DNA from: CAZRCZ01 sp964598765
Lineage (GTDB): Bacteria; Sumerlaeota; Sumerlaeia; MVZB01; JAJFLK01
Direction of reading: 5' to 3'
DNA: 28,333 bases
NCBI GenBank assembly: GCA_964598765.1
Contig: CAZRCZ010000035.1
Span: 1-28,333, forward strand
Translations under genes and position numbers: made by a program
Notes under the pieces: generated by a model
Databases searched by the model: none
What the model saw: the letters and a program-made list of their open reading frames with translations, nothing else
What the model was told of the DNA's origin: nothing
Shown here: piece by piece, positions 15,217 through 23,118 of the stretch
Layout of the letters: every line of letters begins with the position of its first letter
How positions within the stretch are numbered: the first letter of the stretch is position 1

Positions 15217-18200
15217 TCGAGAACCTGATCGAATACTGTTGTCGGAACCGCTTCCTCGTCATGGCGCTTTGGTTGGGAGTCGCCGTCGCGGGCGTCTGGG
15301 TGATGAAGCGCACGCCGGTGGACGCGATTCCGGATCTCTCGGAGAACCAAGTCATCATCTTCACCGATTGGATGGGACGAAGTCCGAAAGAAATCGAGGA
15401 TCAGATCACCTATCCCTTGTCGGTCAACCTTCAGGGACTTGCGGGCGTCAAGTCGGTGCGTTCTTCGTCGGAATTTAATTTTTCGATGATTAACATCATC
15501 TTCGACGACTCGGTGGACTTTTATTTTGCGCGGCAGAGGGTCTTGGAGCGGCTCGCGCTCGCCGCGACGTTCCTTCCCCAAGGCGTGGTCCCTTATCTTG
15601 CCCCCGACGCGACCGCGCTCGGCCAGATTTTTTGGTATACCGTCGAAGGGGAAAACATGGACGCCGGAACTCTGCGAGGCATCGAGGATTGGTTCGTCCG
15701 CTACCAACTTAATTCCGTTCCGGGCGTCGCGCAGGTCGCCAGCGTAGGCGGATTCCCCAAGGAATATCAGATTGACGTCGTTCCCGAAAAATTGCGCGCC
15801 TACGGCGTGACGCTCGGCGATCTTTTCATGGCGGTCGAGAAAAGCAACAGCGCGTTCGGCGGGCGCGTCGTTCAAAAAGGAAACGCCGAATACATCGTCC
15901 GCGGGGTCGGATGGATCAAAACCCTCGACGACTTGCGTGAAATCGTCGTCGCGCGGCGCGGCGACGTTCCCATCAAAATCGGCGACGTGGCGACCGTTCA
16001 GATCGGCCCGGAATTTCGCCGGAGCGTCTTGGAAAAAGACGGCCGGGAAGTGACGGGCGGCGTCGTGATGATGCGCTACGGAGAAAATCCGCTGGAAGTG
16101 ACCAAGCGGATCAAGAGCAAAATCCGCGATCTTCAAAAGGGGCTTCCCGCCGGGGTCCGCATCGTTCCCTTCTATGATCGAACCCGCTTAATCGAAGGGG
16201 CGATTCACACGGTCAGCCATGTCTTGGAGCATGAATTGATCATCGCCGCCGTCGCGATCCTTCTGATTCTCACGCACGTCCGGAGCGTGATCGTCGTCGT
16301 CATTGTGTTGCCCCTTTCCATCGTGACCTCCTTCATCCTCATGCGGGCGTTCGGAATTTCCTCGAACATCATGTCGCTGTCGGGCATCGCAATTTCCATC
16401 GGGATTTTGGTGGATCAGGCGATCGTCATGGTGGAAAACGCGACGCACCGGTTGACCGCGAAATTCGGCGACAAAAAAATTACAGGCGACACGACCGACG
16501 TCGTCGCGGGAGCCTGCCGACAGGTCGGACGCCCCATCTTCTTTTCCGTCCTCATCATGATCATTTCGTTTCTCCCCGTTTTTGCCCTGAGCGGTCAGGA
16601 GGGAAAACTATTCCATCCCCTCGCCTTCACCAAGTCGTTCGCGCTCCTCGGCGTCGCGATCATGTCGGTCACGTTGGTTCCCGCGATGATCCCGATTTTC
16701 ATTCGGGGCAAGCTCGCCAAAGAGGAAAACAATTGGATCATCTCCAGCGTGATCGAGATGTATCGCCCCGTCCTTCAATTTCTGATGAACCGTCCCAAAA
16801 CGGTCGTCTGGATGTTCGTCGTTCTTCTCGGCGTCGGGTTTTATTTCGCGCGGCACCTCGGGCGTGAATTCATGCCGCCGCTGGACGAGGGAAGCATCCT
16901 CGACATGCCGATCAGCGTCCCGCGCATGTCGGTCACGCAATCGGCCGACGACATCAAGGCGCGCGACGGGATGCTCCGCCAGTTCCCCGAAGTCGAGCAG
17001 GTCGTCGGCAAAGTCGGGCGCGCCGACACGCCGACCGATCCCGCTCCGCTCGACATGATCGAGACTGTCGTCAACTTCCGGCCCCGCGAGCATTGGCTCA
17101 AGCGGAAACTCAAGCGCGAGGACGCTTTCGGCGAAGGTCGGCGGGTTTTGACGATTCTCGAGGGAGCCGGAGTCGTCAAGCCGTTCCCGACCGATCAGGA
17201 ACGGAACGCCTTCCTGAGCGTGCCGTCCGACACCGCGCTTGAAAAGTTGGACCGCCAAATGCGCGGGGATTTGGTCCGACGGTGGATGGAATTCGAGGAG
17301 CGCCTCGCCGACGACTCGGCGCGGTTCATCGGCGAACGATTTCTCGACCAGATTGGTGCTCGTCATGGATGGAGCAAACCGATGAGCGATAAGGAACGTG
17401 AGGACTTTTTAACCGCGCTTGTGGCCGATCACCGCGAGCGGTTCCTCCACGGCGCGTTGTTGCTCGACGTCGAGCAGACGGTTCAGGATGCGCTTAAAAT
17501 TGTTTCGGGCGAAAATCGAATGGACGACGGCCTCGCCGATCCATTGGCTCCGGCCGCCGGGCGATGGACCGATCTGGTTGGTGCGTTGAGGGAATCGTTC
17601 GACGTGGAACGCAAGGATTTCCACGAGCGAACGACCGAGGCTTTGGCAAAATTCCGCGCCGAGGCGACAATCGCGTGGACACGGGAAACGAATCAAAAAA
17701 TCTTCGATCCCGCAATGACGTTCTACGAAGACGCCCTGCTTTCCGAAATCCAATCCGCCGCGAGGAATCAGGGGATTTGGAACGAGGGCGTGGAAAGCAA
17801 AATTCCAAAATCCGGCGCGCTCGCCCGCGAATTCGGCTCCAAGGCGTTCCTCTGGCCCAAGTCCAAGGCCGAGATCGTCCGCGAGATGGACGGCGTGATC
17901 CGCCAATTCGGCTGGGCGAACATCTGGACCCAGCCGATCATCAACCGCGTGGACATGCTCGCCACCGGCGTCCGCACGCAAATCGGCGTGAAGGTTTTCG
18001 GCAGGTCGCAGGAGGAAATCCAAAAGGTTTCCAACGACGTCGCCGCCGCGTTGCGTCAAGTCCCCGGCGCGGTGGACGTCGTCGCGGATCAGGGGATCGG
18101 CAAGGGATACGTCGAGATCGAGGTTGACCGCGAACGCGCCGCCCGCTACGGCGTCAACGTCGGCGACGTTCAGCAGATCATCGAGGTCGCGCTCGGCGGG

Positions 18201-19190
18201 AAGCCGATCACCACGACGGTGGAAGGACGCGAGCGTTATCCCGTGCGTCTGCGCTATGCGCGCGATTTCCGCGAGGACGAGGAGAGTATCAAGCATATAT
18301 TAGTCGCCGATCGCGGCGCGGCTTCCGGTAAGACGATGGGCGGGGAGGGCTTGAGCGAAAATTCGTTTCCCGCGCAGGTCTATCTTTCAGACGTCGCCGA
18401 CGTGCGTGTGATGGAAGGCCCGGTCATGATTAAAAGCGAGAACGGGATGCTCCGTTCCTACGTTCAGTTGAACGCCCGCGACCGCGACATCGTCGGTTTC
18501 GTGGAGGAAGCGCAGAGAAAAGTGGCCGCGATCGTCAAACTTCCCGAGGGATCGTTTCTGGAGTGGACCGGTCAGTTTGAGCATCAGGTCCGCGCGAAAA
18601 AAACGCTTCGCCTCGTCTTTCCCGCCGTGCTTTTGCTGATTCTGGCTATTCTTTATATTACCTATCACGATTTCAGCCATGCCCTTCTCATGATGATGGC
18701 CGTGCCGGGAGCCTTGGCGGGAGGGGTCATTTTCCAAACCTTGTTTGGCTATAACTTCAGTGTGGCAGTCTGGGTTGGATATATTGCTTGCTTCGGCATG
18801 GCGACCGAGACCGGCATCATCATGCTTGTCTATCTGCGCGATGCCATCGCCGAACGCGGCGGATTGAACAATATCGCAAGCCTCGATGTGTTAAGACAGG
18901 CCGTGATCGCCGGGGCGGTGCATCGGCTGAGGCCAAAATTGCTGACCGAAGCCGTGGCGATCGTCGGTTTGGCTCCGATGCTCTGGGCGTCGGGAGTCGG
19001 CGCGGAGGTCATGGCGCCGATGGCCGCTCCGGTTTTGGGGGGATTGCTGATCGCCGACGAAGTGATTGATATTTTTCTACCCGTCCTCTTTTACCACGTG
19101 GAAGCAAGAAGATGGAAAAAGCAGATCACAAACCACGAATCTTCACTAATTCTCACTAATCAGGAGAAAAACCGTGGAACACATTCTTGA
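15213..19190 (+). CDS. cusA: CusA-type Cu(I)/Ag(I) efflux RND pump with extra periplasmic domain
   Basis: Inner-membrane proton-driven pump of the HME-RND family. The N-terminus (MIENLIEYCCRNRFLVMALW) and TM4 motif GILVDQAIVMVENATHRL, with the proton-relay Asp401, are typical. The conserved acidic GMATETGIIML and Lys in HRLRPKLLTEAVAIVGLAP match the other relay residues. Met572 (PRMSV), Met615 (APLDMIET) and Met915 (RVDMLATG) align with the E. coli CusA metal triad M573/M623/M672 by my own comparison, supporting Cu/Ag specificity. The 1,325-aa length exceeds the usual 1,040 or so, because about 250 mostly helical residues (about 629-885) are inserted between the second and third Met positions. 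The last 20 or so residues (from QITNHESS) are encoded by the left inverted repeat of the adjacent cassette and are not native-looking. The gene overlaps the GxxExxY gene by 17 nt. Confidence 0.93.
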   Translation: MIENLIEYCCRNRFLVMALWLGVAVAGVWVMKRTPVDAIPDLSENQVIIFTDWMGRSPKEIEDQITYPLSVNLQGLAGVKSVRSSSEFNFSMINIIFDDSVDFYFARQRVLERLALAATFLPQGVVPYLAPDATALGQIFWYTVEGENMDAGTLRGIEDWFVRYQLNSVPGVAQVASVGGFPKEYQIDVVPEKLRAYGVTLGDLFMAVEKSNSAFGGRVVQKGNAEYIVRGVGWIKTLDDLREIVVARRGDVPIKIGDVATVQIGPEFRRSVLEKDGREVTGGVVMMRYGENPLEVTKRIKSKIRDLQKGLPAGVRIVPFYDRTRLIEGAIHTVSHVLEHELIIAAVAILLILTHVRSVIVVVIVLPLSIVTSFILMRAFGISSNIMSLSGIAISIGILVDQAIVMVENATHRLTAKFGDKKITGDTTDVVAGACRQVGRPIFFSVLIMIISFLPVFALSGQEGKLFHPLAFTKSFALLGVAIMSVTLVPAMIPIFIRGKLAKEENNWIISSVIEMYRPVLQFLMNRPKTVVWMFVVLLGVGFYFARHLGREFMPPLDEGSILDMPISVPRMSVTQSADDIKARDGMLRQFPEVEQVVGKVGRADTPTDPAPLDMIETVVNFRPREHWLKRKLKREDAFGEGRRVLTILEGAGVVKPFPTDQERNAFLSVPSDTALEKLDRQMRGDLVRRWMEFEERLADDSARFIGERFLDQIGARHGWSKPMSDKEREDFLTALVADHRERFLHGALLLDVEQTVQDALKIVSGENRMDDGLADPLAPAAGRWTDLVGALRESFDVERKDFHERTTEALAKFRAEATIAWTRETNQKIFDPAMTFYEDALLSEIQSAARNQGIWNEGVESKIPKSGALAREFGSKAFLWPKSKAEIVREMDGVIRQFGWANIWTQPIINRVDMLATGVRTQIGVKVFGRSQEEIQKVSNDVAAALRQVPGAVDVVADQGIGKGYVEIEVDRERAARYGVNVGDVQQIIEVALGGKPITTTVEGRERYPVRLRYARDFREDEESIKHILVADRGAASGKTMGGEGLSENSFPAQVYLSDVADVRVMEGPVMIKSENGMLRSYVQLNARDRDIVGFVEEAQRKVAAIVKLPEGSFLEWTGQFEHQVRAKKTLRLVFPAVLLLILAILYITYHDFSHALLMMMAVPGALAGGVIFQTLFGYNFSVAVWVGYIACFGMATETGIIMLVYLRDAIAERGGLNNIASLDVLRQAVIAGAVHRLRPKLLTEAVAIVGLAPMLWASGVGAEVMAPMAAPVLGGLLIADEVIDIFLPVLFYHVEARRWKKQITNHESSLILTNQEKNRGTHS
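19129..19165. repeat. Left terminal inverted repeat of the GxxExxY cassette
   Basis: Begins CAAACCACGAATCTTCACTA and contains two copies of TCACTAAT (TCACTAATT, TCACTAATC). It differs from the reverse complement of the right copy at three positions (19137, 19152, 19162). It is translated as part of the CusA C-terminal tail, and its inner end (AGGA) forms part of the GxxExxY ribosome binding site. Confidence 0.9.
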
Positions 19191-19548
19191 AAACGAAGGA
19201 TATGCTCTCGTTGGCGCGGCGATGGAGGTCTATAACGAATTGGGAAACGGATTTCTTGAAGATGTTTATCAAGATTGCCTTGAGATCGAATTGAACGCTC
19301 GAAGAATCCCGTTTGTGGCTCAGCTGGAGTTGCGCATTGTTTATAAAGGGAAGCCGATCCAAAGAAAATACCGTCCGGATTTGCTGGTCTATGGGGAGAT
19401 CATCGTTGAGCTAAAGGCCATCAAGAATCTGACGAATAACGAATACGCCCAACTCTTGAATTACCTCAAAACGTCGGGTAAGCGAGTCGGTTATTTGCTC
19501 AATTTTGGCTCCGAAAAAGGGCTTGAATGGAAAAGGTTTATCCTATGA
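19174..19548 (+). CDS. GxxExxY family protein (nuclease-like)
   Basis: A 124-aa GxxExxY protein (TIGR04256). The naming motif is GFLEDVY, inside VGAAMEVYNELGNGFLEDVY. RKYRPDLLVYGEIIVELKA then fits a PD-(D/E)xK nuclease core (Asp in RPD, ExK in VELKA), and the NEYAQLLNYLKTSGKRVGYLLNFG end is typical of the family. The precise function is not known. Translation starts at GTG 19174, placed by an AGGAG Shine-Dalgarno (19162-19166) 7 nt upstream. The gene sits alone inside an inverted-repeat cassette between cusA and cusB and is not part of metal efflux, as its family has no link to copper. Its upstream end overlaps the cusA stop. Confidence 0.9.
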   Translation: MEHILENEGYALVGAAMEVYNELGNGFLEDVYQDCLEIELNARRIPFVAQLELRIVYKGKPIQRKYRPDLLVYGEIIVELKAIKNLTNNEYAQLLNYLKTSGKRVGYLLNFGSEKGLEWKRFIL

Positions 19549-19562
19549 TGAATCTCTTGATG

Positions 19563-19599
19563 TCCGGATTAGTGACAATTAGTGAAGATTAGTGGTTTG
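19563..19599. repeat. Right terminal inverted repeat of the GxxExxY cassette
   Basis: Reverse-complement partner of 19129-19165, ending GATTAGTGGTTTG. It lies between the GxxExxY stop (19548) and the cusB Shine-Dalgarno (19601-19607), so it is transcribed in the operon and can pair with the left copy in RNA. Confidence 0.9.
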
Positions 19600-19614
19600 A
19601 AAAGGAGCAATCTT

Positions 19615-21246
19615 ATGTTCAGAAGAATCTGGCTTTTCCTGAAATTCCTCAGCGTGTGGTTGCGGTTCATCGCCGTTCTCGTCGTCACCGCCTTGGTGGT
19701 CGGTTATTGGGACCACGTCCAGAATTACTACGAGCGGTGGCAACGGACGCATCAAACCCAAATCAAAGCATCGGCGCATGATCACGCGGAAAAAACCGCG
19801 GAAGGCGAGACCGAATACTTCTGTCCGATGCACACCTTTGTCGTCCGCGATCAGCCGGGCAAATGCCCCATCTGCGGCATGACGCTCGTTCCAAGAAAAA
19901 AAGGCGCGGCCGCCCAGCTTCCCGAAGGGGTCATCGGCCGCGTTCAGGCTTCTCCCGAACGCATCATGCAAAACGGCGTGAAGGTCGAGCCGGTCGCCTA
20001 TCGGTCGCTGGCGCGGACCGTCCGCCTCTACGGAACGATCGAGCCGGATGAAACGCGGCTGGCGAGGATCATCGCGCGGTTTCCCGGCCGCGTGGATGAG
20101 GTCATGGTCAACGCGACGGGATCGGAAGTAAAAAAGGGGGACGCGCTTGTCCGAATTTACAGTCCGAAGTATCTGGCCGCGACGGAAGAATATGCCCAAG
20201 CCCTGACCGCGCAAAAGCACGCCGAAGCCGATTCCAAGAATTCGCCCGATTCCAAACAACTCGCCGCCGAACTGGTGAAACTGGCCCGCCAGCGCCTTTC
20301 GCTGGCCGGCTACACCGACGCGCAGTTGGACGAGATCGCCAAAAGCGAAACGCCGGAGCATTTCGTCAAACTTTTTTCTCCTCTTGCGGGAACGGTCATT
20401 GAAAAGAGCGTCCTGCTCGGCGAGATGGTCGAGGAAGGAACCGCGCTTTACACGGTCGCGGACCTCTCGACGCTATGGATTCAAGCGCAGGTTCCGGAGT
20501 CCGACATTCAAGCGGTCAAAAAAGGAACGCCGGCGGAAGTCGCCACGGTTTCGCTTCCGGGGGAAACGTTTTATGGAACGGTTGATTTCATCTACCCGTC
20601 GCTCAACGCCGAAAGCCGAACGGTTCGGGCGCGCGTCGTCGTTCCCAATGGCGAAGGCAAACTCAAACCGGGCATGTTCGTCACGGCGACGCTCAGTTCT
20701 CCGCTGGGACAATTCGGTGCAATCGGGTCGTCCGAAGAACCGCAGGGCCAAGTCGAGACGGGAAAAGAAATCTACACCTGCCCGATGCATCCCGAGGTCG
20801 TTTCGGACAAGCCGGGCGATTGCCCGAAATGCAACATGGCTCTCGAAAAGAAAAAGGTCGGGGACGACGCGAGCCGATGGACCGAGGGATACACCTGCCC
20901 CATGCACCCGGATCATTTGGAAAGCGAACCCGGCTCCTGCAAAATCTGCGACTGCAAGATGGAGCTGAAAAAATACCGCGTCGAGCGGATTCTCTCCGTC
21001 CCTGAAGAGGCGGTGATTGACACCGGCGCGCGGCAAATCGTTTACGTCGAAAGTTCCCCCGGCGTTTTTGACGCCCGCGCCGTGACGCTCGGCCCGCGCT
21101 CAGGGATTTATTTTCCGGTCCTCAAGGGTCTCGAGATCGGCGACCGCATCGTTGGCCGCGGGGCGTTCTTGATTGACGCCGAGAATCGCCTGAATCCCGG
21201 AATTCAATCCGCCGCGCCGCAAGAGCATCATCACGCCGGAATGTAA
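19615..21246 (+). CDS. cusB: CusB-type periplasmic adaptor with three heavy-metal-binding domains
   Basis: Membrane fusion protein linking the pump to the outer membrane factor and delivering Cu(I)/Ag(I). The 543 residues comprise an N-terminal membrane anchor (FIAVLVVTALVVGYW), a His-containing linker (SAHDHAEK), metal-binding domain 1 (YFCPMHTF...CPICGM, residues 67-93), a beta-barrel/lipoyl/hairpin core (LYGTIEPDETRLARI, GRVDEVMVNATGSEVKKGD, FSPLAGTVIEKSV, LSTLWIQAQVPE) and LKPGMFVTATL. Two further domains are inserted there: YTCPMHPE...CPKCNM at 386-412 and YTCPMHPD...CKICDCKM at 425-450, the last diverged. The membrane-proximal domain (VPEEAVIDTG...) and an EHHHAGM tail complete it. Start at ATG 19615 follows AAAGGAG with 7-nt spacing; a GTG at 19582 lies inside the right repeat and is rejected. 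The gene order C-A-B differs from the E. coli C-F-B-A order. Confidence 0.92.
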   Translation: MFRRIWLFLKFLSVWLRFIAVLVVTALVVGYWDHVQNYYERWQRTHQTQIKASAHDHAEKTAEGETEYFCPMHTFVVRDQPGKCPICGMTLVPRKKGAAAQLPEGVIGRVQASPERIMQNGVKVEPVAYRSLARTVRLYGTIEPDETRLARIIARFPGRVDEVMVNATGSEVKKGDALVRIYSPKYLAATEEYAQALTAQKHAEADSKNSPDSKQLAAELVKLARQRLSLAGYTDAQLDEIAKSETPEHFVKLFSPLAGTVIEKSVLLGEMVEEGTALYTVADLSTLWIQAQVPESDIQAVKKGTPAEVATVSLPGETFYGTVDFIYPSLNAESRTVRARVVVPNGEGKLKPGMFVTATLSSPLGQFGAIGSSEEPQGQVETGKEIYTCPMHPEVVSDKPGDCPKCNMALEKKKVGDDASRWTEGYTCPMHPDHLESEPGSCKICDCKMELKKYRVERILSVPEEAVIDTGARQIVYVESSPGVFDARAVTLGPRSGIYFPVLKGLEIGDRIVGRGAFLIDAENRLNPGIQSAAPQEHHHAGM

Positions 21247-21274
21247 AGAGATCGGCGACGGAATATCCCGCGGC

Positions 21275-22864
21275 TTACGGCCCCTTCTTCCCTTTTCCTT
21301 TTGAACCGGAAGGAGATTTTGTCTTCGGCGCCGAACCGAATCCCTTCTGCGGCCCAACTTCGATCATCGCCTTGGTTTTAGGCTGAGCCGTCAATTCGGT
21401 TTCCTTGGAGGTCAATGCGCGTGCGTAGCCGAGCGCCTTGCCGGCGCGTTCCAAGAGCGGCGTGGTTTCGGCGTTCAGCGAGGCGCGTTCCAATTCCGTC
21501 ACCGCGGAATGAATCGTATCCTCCGGATCATCGGCGCTTTCGACGGCGGCGAGTTCAACGCAACCCATGTAGTAACGGTAGTAGGCATTTTCGGGATTTT
21601 TCGCCAGCAACTCCACCAATGCGGGGCGAATATCCGGCGCTTTGCCGTTCAGCAGGGCGAGCCGGAACCTCAGCGCGGCCAAATCCTCGCTTTTTGGCGC
21701 GGCGGATTCCAGCGCGCCGAAAGCATCCGCCGCCCGTTTGCCGTCGCGCGCCGCGAGCGCGGTCTCCAAATAAAGCCGCGCGCGGCGCGGATCGGTGGAC
21801 GCCGCTTGGAACCACGTCCGCGCGGTCTCCTGCGCCTTGTCCACTTCCCCCAAACGAGTCTGAATGAAAACCAACGCCTCGGTCGTCGTGTTCGATTTTG
21901 GAAAATCCTTTTGCGTCTTGGCGAGCAAGGTTTCGGCCTGCTTCAAGACGCGCAATCCCGATTTGGAGAGATGCCCCCAAAGACACGGGCGAACCCACTC
22001 CGGTCCGGCGTCGCCGTCGAGCGCGAGCGCATTTAGAAGAATCGCGTGCGCGGTTTCGTTTTCGGGATAAGCCAGATGCAACGGCAACGCCCACGCGACC
22101 GCTTCCGCGCCGTCTCCTTTGTCAATCGCCTCGACCGCCGAGGTCCGCGCGGCTTTTTGCCGGTCGGCCAAGGCGTGATTGGCGATTTCAATCTGGCGAT
22201 TTAATTCCTGAAGTTCGGCGGTCAGCTTTTCGTTCTCGGCTTGGTATCGCGCCAGCTTGCGCTTGCTCTCGTAGGTGAATTTCATTTGGTGGAGCGTCGG
22301 GAACCAACCCCAGCCGTCGCTGTCAATCCATCCGTGACCGTTTTTGTTGCGTCTGCCGGGCCAATGGTGCCAGTCGCGCGGATCGCGCAAGAGAACTTGC
22401 GTCGGCACAAGTTCATACCCGACGCCGACGAAACCGACGTTGAAGATCGGCCAGAATCCGACGAAACCAAAAACGGAATCCATCGCGTCGCGCGGAAATC
22501 CGACGACCGCGTAGATCGGATACTTCCACCACGCGGCGGTTCGAGGCGGCGACGAAAGATCGTGAAAGGGTCGCCCGGGAATTTGGCTCAAAAGCTCGCG
22601 CGGCGTTTCGGCGGTCAACGGATGGCGCGTCAAATCGGGCGCGTTGGCGGGGGGCTGAATCGGCGGCGCGTCGGGCGAAGCCGCCTTCCCCGCGAGCCAA
22701 TCCATCGTCTCTCCCAAATCGGGATCGAACGACAGCGCGGACCAACCGCGCGTTGCGCTAAAGAGGAAAATCAGAGCCATGGCGAAGAGAAGGCAAGGCG
22801 TTTGACGTGTCCATGTTCGCGGAACGCGGATCATCGGACGGAACTTGGCGGCGCAGTTTCTCAT
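21275..22864 (-). CDS. Exported protein with coiled coil and TPR-like repeats, hypothetical
   Basis: No named family recognised. From the ATG at 22864 (GGAG 7 nt upstream) the 529-aa product has a long basic leader, then a signal segment (CLLFAMALIFLFSATRGWSA). A middle part looks membrane- or lipid-contacting (YPIYAVVGFPRDAMDSVFGF, VGFWPIFNVGFVGVGYELVP) with the aromatic NGHGWIDSDGWGWFPTLHQM. A coiled coil follows (KRKLARYQAENEKLTAELQ...), then a helical repeat region of about 250 residues with alternating Ala-rich pairs (for example AHAILLNALALDGDAG, LVFIQTRLGEVDKAQ, YLETALAARDGKRAADAFGA) that reads like TPR/Sel1-type repeats. The tail is Lys/Ser-rich. It converges on cusB with only 28 bp between stops. 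An in-frame ATG at 22834 is an alternative start. An envelope scaffold role is only a guess. Confidence 0.6.
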   Translation of the reverse strand: MRNCAAKFRPMIRVPRTWTRQTPCLLFAMALIFLFSATRGWSALSFDPDLGETMDWLAGKAASPDAPPIQPPANAPDLTRHPLTAETPRELLSQIPGRPFHDLSSPPRTAAWWKYPIYAVVGFPRDAMDSVFGFVGFWPIFNVGFVGVGYELVPTQVLLRDPRDWHHWPGRRNKNGHGWIDSDGWGWFPTLHQMKFTYESKRKLARYQAENEKLTAELQELNRQIEIANHALADRQKAARTSAVEAIDKGDGAEAVAWALPLHLAYPENETAHAILLNALALDGDAGPEWVRPCLWGHLSKSGLRVLKQAETLLAKTQKDFPKSNTTTEALVFIQTRLGEVDKAQETARTWFQAASTDPRRARLYLETALAARDGKRAADAFGALESAAPKSEDLAALRFRLALLNGKAPDIRPALVELLAKNPENAYYRYYMGCVELAAVESADDPEDTIHSAVTELERASLNAETTPLLERAGKALGYARALTSKETELTAQPKTKAMIEVGPQKGFGSAPKTKSPSGSKGKGKKGP

Positions 22865-23118
22865 CTCACCGCTCCACAAGATACATCAACCGCCGAAAAA
22901 TGCCAGAAGGTCTTGAAGCAAATCGCGGAAAATCCGTGCTATCCGTGTTCATCCGGGTCCGATTTAAGGTCCATTATGGATTCCCAAGGGAATTCTCAAC
23001 CGACCCAATTCCCGACCTCCCGGGAAGTCAGAGGGGGAGCGGATCAGCTTCTTGGCATTCCTGCTCGTGGGTGACTTGCATCACCGATCCGAACGGAATT
23101 TTCAGAGAGACATTTCCT
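22865..23118. other. Intergenic region with ATCCGTG direct repeats
   Basis: No gene. It is the upstream region of the minus-strand repeat protein and the downstream region of the sulfatase-fold gene. Three near-copies of ATCCGTG occur at 22932-22938, 22941-22947 and 22951-22957 (last ATCCGGG). This phased short-word style is like the TCACTAAT pairs in the GxxExxY cassette ends. No terminator or firm promoter could be called. Confidence 0.4.

Larger units (their letters stand above)
19129..19599 (+). mobile_element. 471-bp cassette: GxxExxY gene between 37-bp inverted repeats
   Basis: The segment is bounded by two imperfect inverted repeats, 19129-19165 and 19563-19599, matching at 34 of 37 positions. 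It contains a single gene and no transposase. It sits between cusA and cusB, genes normally adjacent. I see no clear target-site duplication outside the repeats. It fits a small non-autonomous mobile element or an IS-like unit mobilised in trans or by its own nuclease-like product; mobility is inferred, the repeats are seen. Confidence 0.75.

Noticed and set aside
13771..16136. Long minus-strand frames opposite the outer membrane factor and cusA
   Set aside because: Shadows in GC-rich coding DNA; no recognisable domain.
19582..19614. GTG-initiated longer form of CusB
   Set aside because: Begins inside the right inverted repeat; the ATG at 19615 has a well-placed AAAGGAG and starts directly before the membrane anchor.
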